A program made the translations under genes and the position numbers. A stretch of DNA of 64,000 nt, taken from NCBI RefSeq assembly GCF_014205295.1, contig NZ_JACHNF010000001.1, positions 992,001 to 1,056,000 on the forward strand. Reading direction: 5' to 3'. Origin of the DNA: Kribbella solani. GTDB lineage: Bacteria > Actinomycetota > Actinomycetes > Propionibacteriales > Kribbellaceae. Under the pieces are notes generated by a model, which did no database searches, was not told the origin of the DNA, and was given only the letters and a program-made list of their open reading frames with translations. Positions 61,631-64,000 of this stretch are shown one piece after another; positions within the stretch are counted from its first letter, which is position 1, and every line of letters begins with the position of its first letter.

Positions 61631-62875
61631 ATGACCATCGAAATCCACCAGGGACTCGACCGGATCCCGGACGACTTCATGCAGCGGCCGTACGAGATCC
61701 TCGAGCCCTATCGCAAGGCCGGGCGCGTACATCATGTGGTCTTCCCGCACGGGGCGGACGTCTGGCTGGTGACCAAGTACGCCGACGTGCGCGCCCTGCT
61801 CCAGGACCCGCGCGTCAGCAAGGACGGGACCCGGATGAACGAGATGTTCGCCCGGCACACCGGTACCTACGTCGAGACCGGCAAACCCGACGTGGGCTTC
61901 GACGACGACCTGTCCCAGCACATGCTGAACACCGACGCGCCCCGGCACACCCGGCTGCGTTCGCTGGTCAGCAAGGCGTTCACGCTGAAGCGGATGGAGA
62001 ACTTCCGCGATCGGATCGAGGAGCTGGTCGCGCGGTACCTGGACAAGCTGGAGGGCCGCGACGACGTCGACCTGGTCACCGAGTTCGCCCAGCCACTGCC
62101 GATCGTGATCATCTGCGACGTACTCGGCATCCCGTTCGAGGACCGGGAACGGTTCCAGCAGTGGGCGGTCGAACTGGTCGGCGCCGGGCATCCGCCGGAG
62201 GTGGTCGAGCAGGCGTCGAAGAACGTTCTGGAGTACGGCCAGGCGATCATCGAGATGAAGCGCCGGAACCCGGCCGACGACATGGTCAGCGCGATGATCG
62301 AGGGCTCGCCGAACGGTGACCGGCTGACCGACGACGAACTGGTCGCGATGATCTTCCTGTACACCGTGGCCGGGCACATCACCTCGCAGCACACGCTCTC
62401 GAACGCGATCCTCAGCCTGCTCAGCAACCCGGACGCGATGGAACGGCTGCGTGGTGAGCCGGAGATCATGCCGCAGGCGATCGACGAGCTGATGCGGTAC
62501 GACGGCGGCGTCGGGGTGGCCACCTTCAGGTTCTCGCTGGTCGACCTCGAGATCGGCGACACGGCGGTCCCGGAGAACAGCATCCTGGCGTTGTCGATCC
62601 TGTCCGCGCACCGCGACGACGACCAGTTCCCGAACGCGAACACGCTCGACCTGGACCGCCGGCCGAACGGCGTACTGGGCTTCGGGCACGGCCCGCACTT
62701 CTGTATCGGCCAGCCGCTGGCCAAGATGCAGACCAACATCGCGCTGACCCGGTTGCTGGAACGTTTCCCGCACCTGCGGATGACGGCCGACCCGAGTTTC
62801 CTCGAGTGGGAGCCGAGCACGCTGCTGCGCGGCATGCACCACTTGCCGGCGGCAACCACCGCGCCGAAGAGCTGA
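61631..62875 (+). CDS. Cytochrome P450 with altered I-helix acid
   Basis: 414 residues, a soluble bacterial P450. I-helix FLYTVAGHITSQHTLS, ExxR as ELMRYD, and heme loop FGHGPHFCIGQPLAKMQ with the Cys ligand. The acidic residue of the AGxE/D-T pair is Ile, although Thr is kept. Altered acid-alcohol pairs occur in P450s with unusual proton delivery. Electron partners are not encoded here. Likely oxidative tailoring of the cluster product. Confidence 0.93.
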   Translation: MTIEIHQGLDRIPDDFMQRPYEILEPYRKAGRVHHVVFPHGADVWLVTKYADVRALLQDPRVSKDGTRMNEMFARHTGTYVETGKPDVGFDDDLSQHMLNTDAPRHTRLRSLVSKAFTLKRMENFRDRIEELVARYLDKLEGRDDVDLVTEFAQPLPIVIICDVLGIPFEDRERFQQWAVELVGAGHPPEVVEQASKNVLEYGQAIIEMKRRNPADDMVSAMIEGSPNGDRLTDDELVAMIFLYTVAGHITSQHTLSNAILSLLSNPDAMERLRGEPEIMPQAIDELMRYDGGVGVATFRFSLVDLEIGDTAVPENSILALSILSAHRDDDQFPNANTLDLDRRPNGVLGFGHGPHFCIGQPLAKMQTNIALTRLLERFPHLRMTADPSFLEWEPSTLLRGMHHLPAATTAPKS

Positions 62876-62881
62876 ACAGCG

Positions 62882-62919
62882 AAGAACCGCCGCCCGATCA
62901 CCGGGCGGCGGTTCTTTCG
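62882..62919. terminator. Strong terminator after the P450 gene
   Basis: AAGAACCGCCGCCCG (62882-62896) pairs with CGGGCGGCGGTTCTT (62902-62916), a perfect 15-bp stem with a 5-nt loop and flanking A and T. It separates the P450 from the convergent substrate-binding gene and marks a likely cluster border. Confidence 0.92.
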
Positions 62920-62932
62920 TGTGGCTGGTGGA

Positions 62933-64000
62933 TCAGTCCTCGACGTAGTACCAGTCCTCGGGGGTGATCAGCCCGTACGGGTTGCATGGCTCGACGCCGC
63001 GCAGGTTCTTCGCCACCTCGAACATCCGGTTCGGGAAGCCCGGCGACCAGATCGTCGGGACCTGCTCGGCGAGGTAGTCCTGGTACGCGTACATCGCCTC
63101 GGGATCGTCGCTGTGCACGGTCGCGTCGATCAGCTTGTCGGCGGTCGGATCGGAGTAGTCGCCGAAGTTGCTGCCGCCGCCGGTGGCGAACAGCATCTCG
63201 CCGGTCAGGTGCCCGTAGAACGACCAGCCGCCGTTCCAGGTGTTGAGCTGCCAGCGCCGCTTGGCCGGCTGGTTCGGCGCGTGGTCCTCGGCCACCATCA
63301 CCGAGCCGTAAACGGGCTCCAGTTTCAGCTCGATCCCGGCCTTGGCCGCGTCCTCCCGGAAGATCTCCAGCAGCCTGAGCAACGCGTCCTTGCCCTCGAC
63401 GTACCGGATCGTGAACGACAGCCGCGCGCCGATCTCGACGCCCTCGCCGGCGCACCCGTCGACCTCACCGGGCTGCACGCAACCGGCCGGCATCGTGCTG
63501 GTGTCCCAGCCGTGTTCCTCCAGCAACGCGCCGGCCGCCGCCGGGTCGAAGGGCATCGGGTTGTCGCGTTGTTTGGGCGAGACGTACGGGTTCGGCGGCG
63601 ACTGCGGCACCGGCCCGTCCGTCCGGTAGGCGTTGCCGTTGAAGACCTCGGCGATGATCCGGTCCTGGTCCAGGCACAGCTGCAGCGCCTGCCGGACGTA
63701 CGCGTGCCGGTAGATCGCCGCGGCGTCGGAGTCGTTGTCGAAGTTGAACGGCATGTACCGGAGCACGAACACGTCCTGCGGTACCACCCGGTACAGGTCC
63801 GCGAGCGGGTCCGGGTCGTCGCCGGTGGTCTCGAAACCTGGTGGTAGGTAGCCGATCTGGATGCCGTCCTCGGCGTCCGGGCCGGCCAGCAGCCGCTTGT
63901 ACATCAGCTCGTCGGTGTCGTTCTGCACCTGCCGGAACTCGGCCAGCCGCGGCTTGTGCGGACCGGAGTAGTTCTCGTTCGGTACGAAGGTGACGAGCCC
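62933..64000 (-). CDS. ABC transporter substrate-binding protein, family 5 (5' end outside window)
   Basis: The C-terminal ~355 residues; the frame is open to base 64000, so the start lies beyond the window. VPQDVFVLRYMPFNFDND, AYVRQALQLCLDQDRIIAEVFNGNAY, DNPMPFDPAAAGALLEEHGWD, and FGDYSDPTADKLIDATV are typical for oligopeptide/nickel-type binding proteins. It is probably the first gene of an importer whose rest lies to the right or nearby. Relation to the cluster unknown. Confidence 0.9.
   Translation of the reverse strand, partial: GLVTFVPNENYSGPHKPRLAEFRQVQNDTDELMYKRLLAGPDAEDGIQIGYLPPGFETTGDDPDPLADLYRVVPQDVFVLRYMPFNFDNDSDAAAIYRHAYVRQALQLCLDQDRIIAEVFNGNAYRTDGPVPQSPPNPYVSPKQRDNPMPFDPAAAGALLEEHGWDTSTMPAGCVQPGEVDGCAGEGVEIGARLSFTIRYVEGKDALLRLLEIFREDAAKAGIELKLEPVYGSVMVAEDHAPNQPAKRRWQLNTWNGGWSFYGHLTGEMLFATGGGSNFGDYSDPTADKLIDATVHSDDPEAMYAYQDYLAEQVPTIWSPGFPNRMFEVAKNLRGVEPCNPYGLITPEDWYYVED

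Overview
The window is high-GC actinobacterial DNA with dense coding, GTG/ATG starts, many 1-4 bp stop/start overlaps, a WhiB-like protein, a SARP-type regulator and a MocR-type PdxR. Gene style and content suggest a soil actinomycete of the Nocardioidaceae/Kribbella type; this is an inference from gene families, not a database match. I saw no rRNA, tRNA, CRISPR array, insertion sequence or phage gene. No gene-free stretch exceeds 300 bp.

Region by region. (1) 1-10.7 kb: a catabolic operon behind a clear sigma-A type promoter, with a VOC-family protein, an amino-acid dehydrogenase, an FAD aromatic hydroxylase, a complete oligopeptide-type ABC importer (one protein fuses permease and ATPase) and an aldehyde dehydrogenase. 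A divergent, truncated fumarylacetoacetase-family gene lies at the left edge. It looks like uptake and breakdown of an aromatic or amino-acid-like compound. (2) 10.8-21.7 kb: housekeeping and stress genes. These are an M19 dipeptidase, a beta-phosphoglucomutase/GH65 phosphorylase pair, a GlsB-like membrane protein, a lipoprotein, an AlkZ/YcaQ-like protein, DUF1918, a two-component system, and a divergent EamA/MarR pair with twin operators. (3) 21.8-37.3 kb: two envelope or glycan loci. One is GT2, YfhO-like, GT4 and GT87-like. The other is GT2, a DUF2064-methyltransferase fusion, GT87-like and ATP-grasp, placed beside a response regulator/small membrane ORF/histidine kinase operon and an mtnP/epimerase operon. 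(4) 37.3-45.1 kb: a small membrane protein, a CtpE-like P-type ATPase, an exonuclease/DNA polymerase, pdxR-pdxS without pdxT, and a sigma factor. (5) 45.4-62.9 kb: a proton antiporter followed by what looks like an unusual biosynthetic gene cluster with no NRPS or PKS genes.

The candidate cluster (about 46.9-62.9 kb) contains a SidA/IucD-type N-hydroxylase, a classical ATP-grasp ligase, a SARP-type regulator, a stand-alone FMN glutamate-synthase-like enzyme, a secreted metalloprotease-like protein, and a tightly overlapping operon: DDAH-like hydrolase, small beta-rich protein, glutamate mutase S and E subunits, asparaginyl-tRNA-synthetase paralogue, amino-acid permease. It also holds a circularly permuted ATP-grasp protein, an MFS exporter and a cytochrome P450. 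The likely logic is conversion of glutamate to 3-methylaspartate, amide or peptide bond formation by the AsnRS paralogue and ATP-grasp enzymes, N-hydroxylation and P450 tailoring, then export. The product is unknown to me.

A recurring oddity is short degenerate tandem repeats (15-39 bp units) at gene 3' ends, within low-complexity protein segments, and through the small ORF between the response regulator and kinase.
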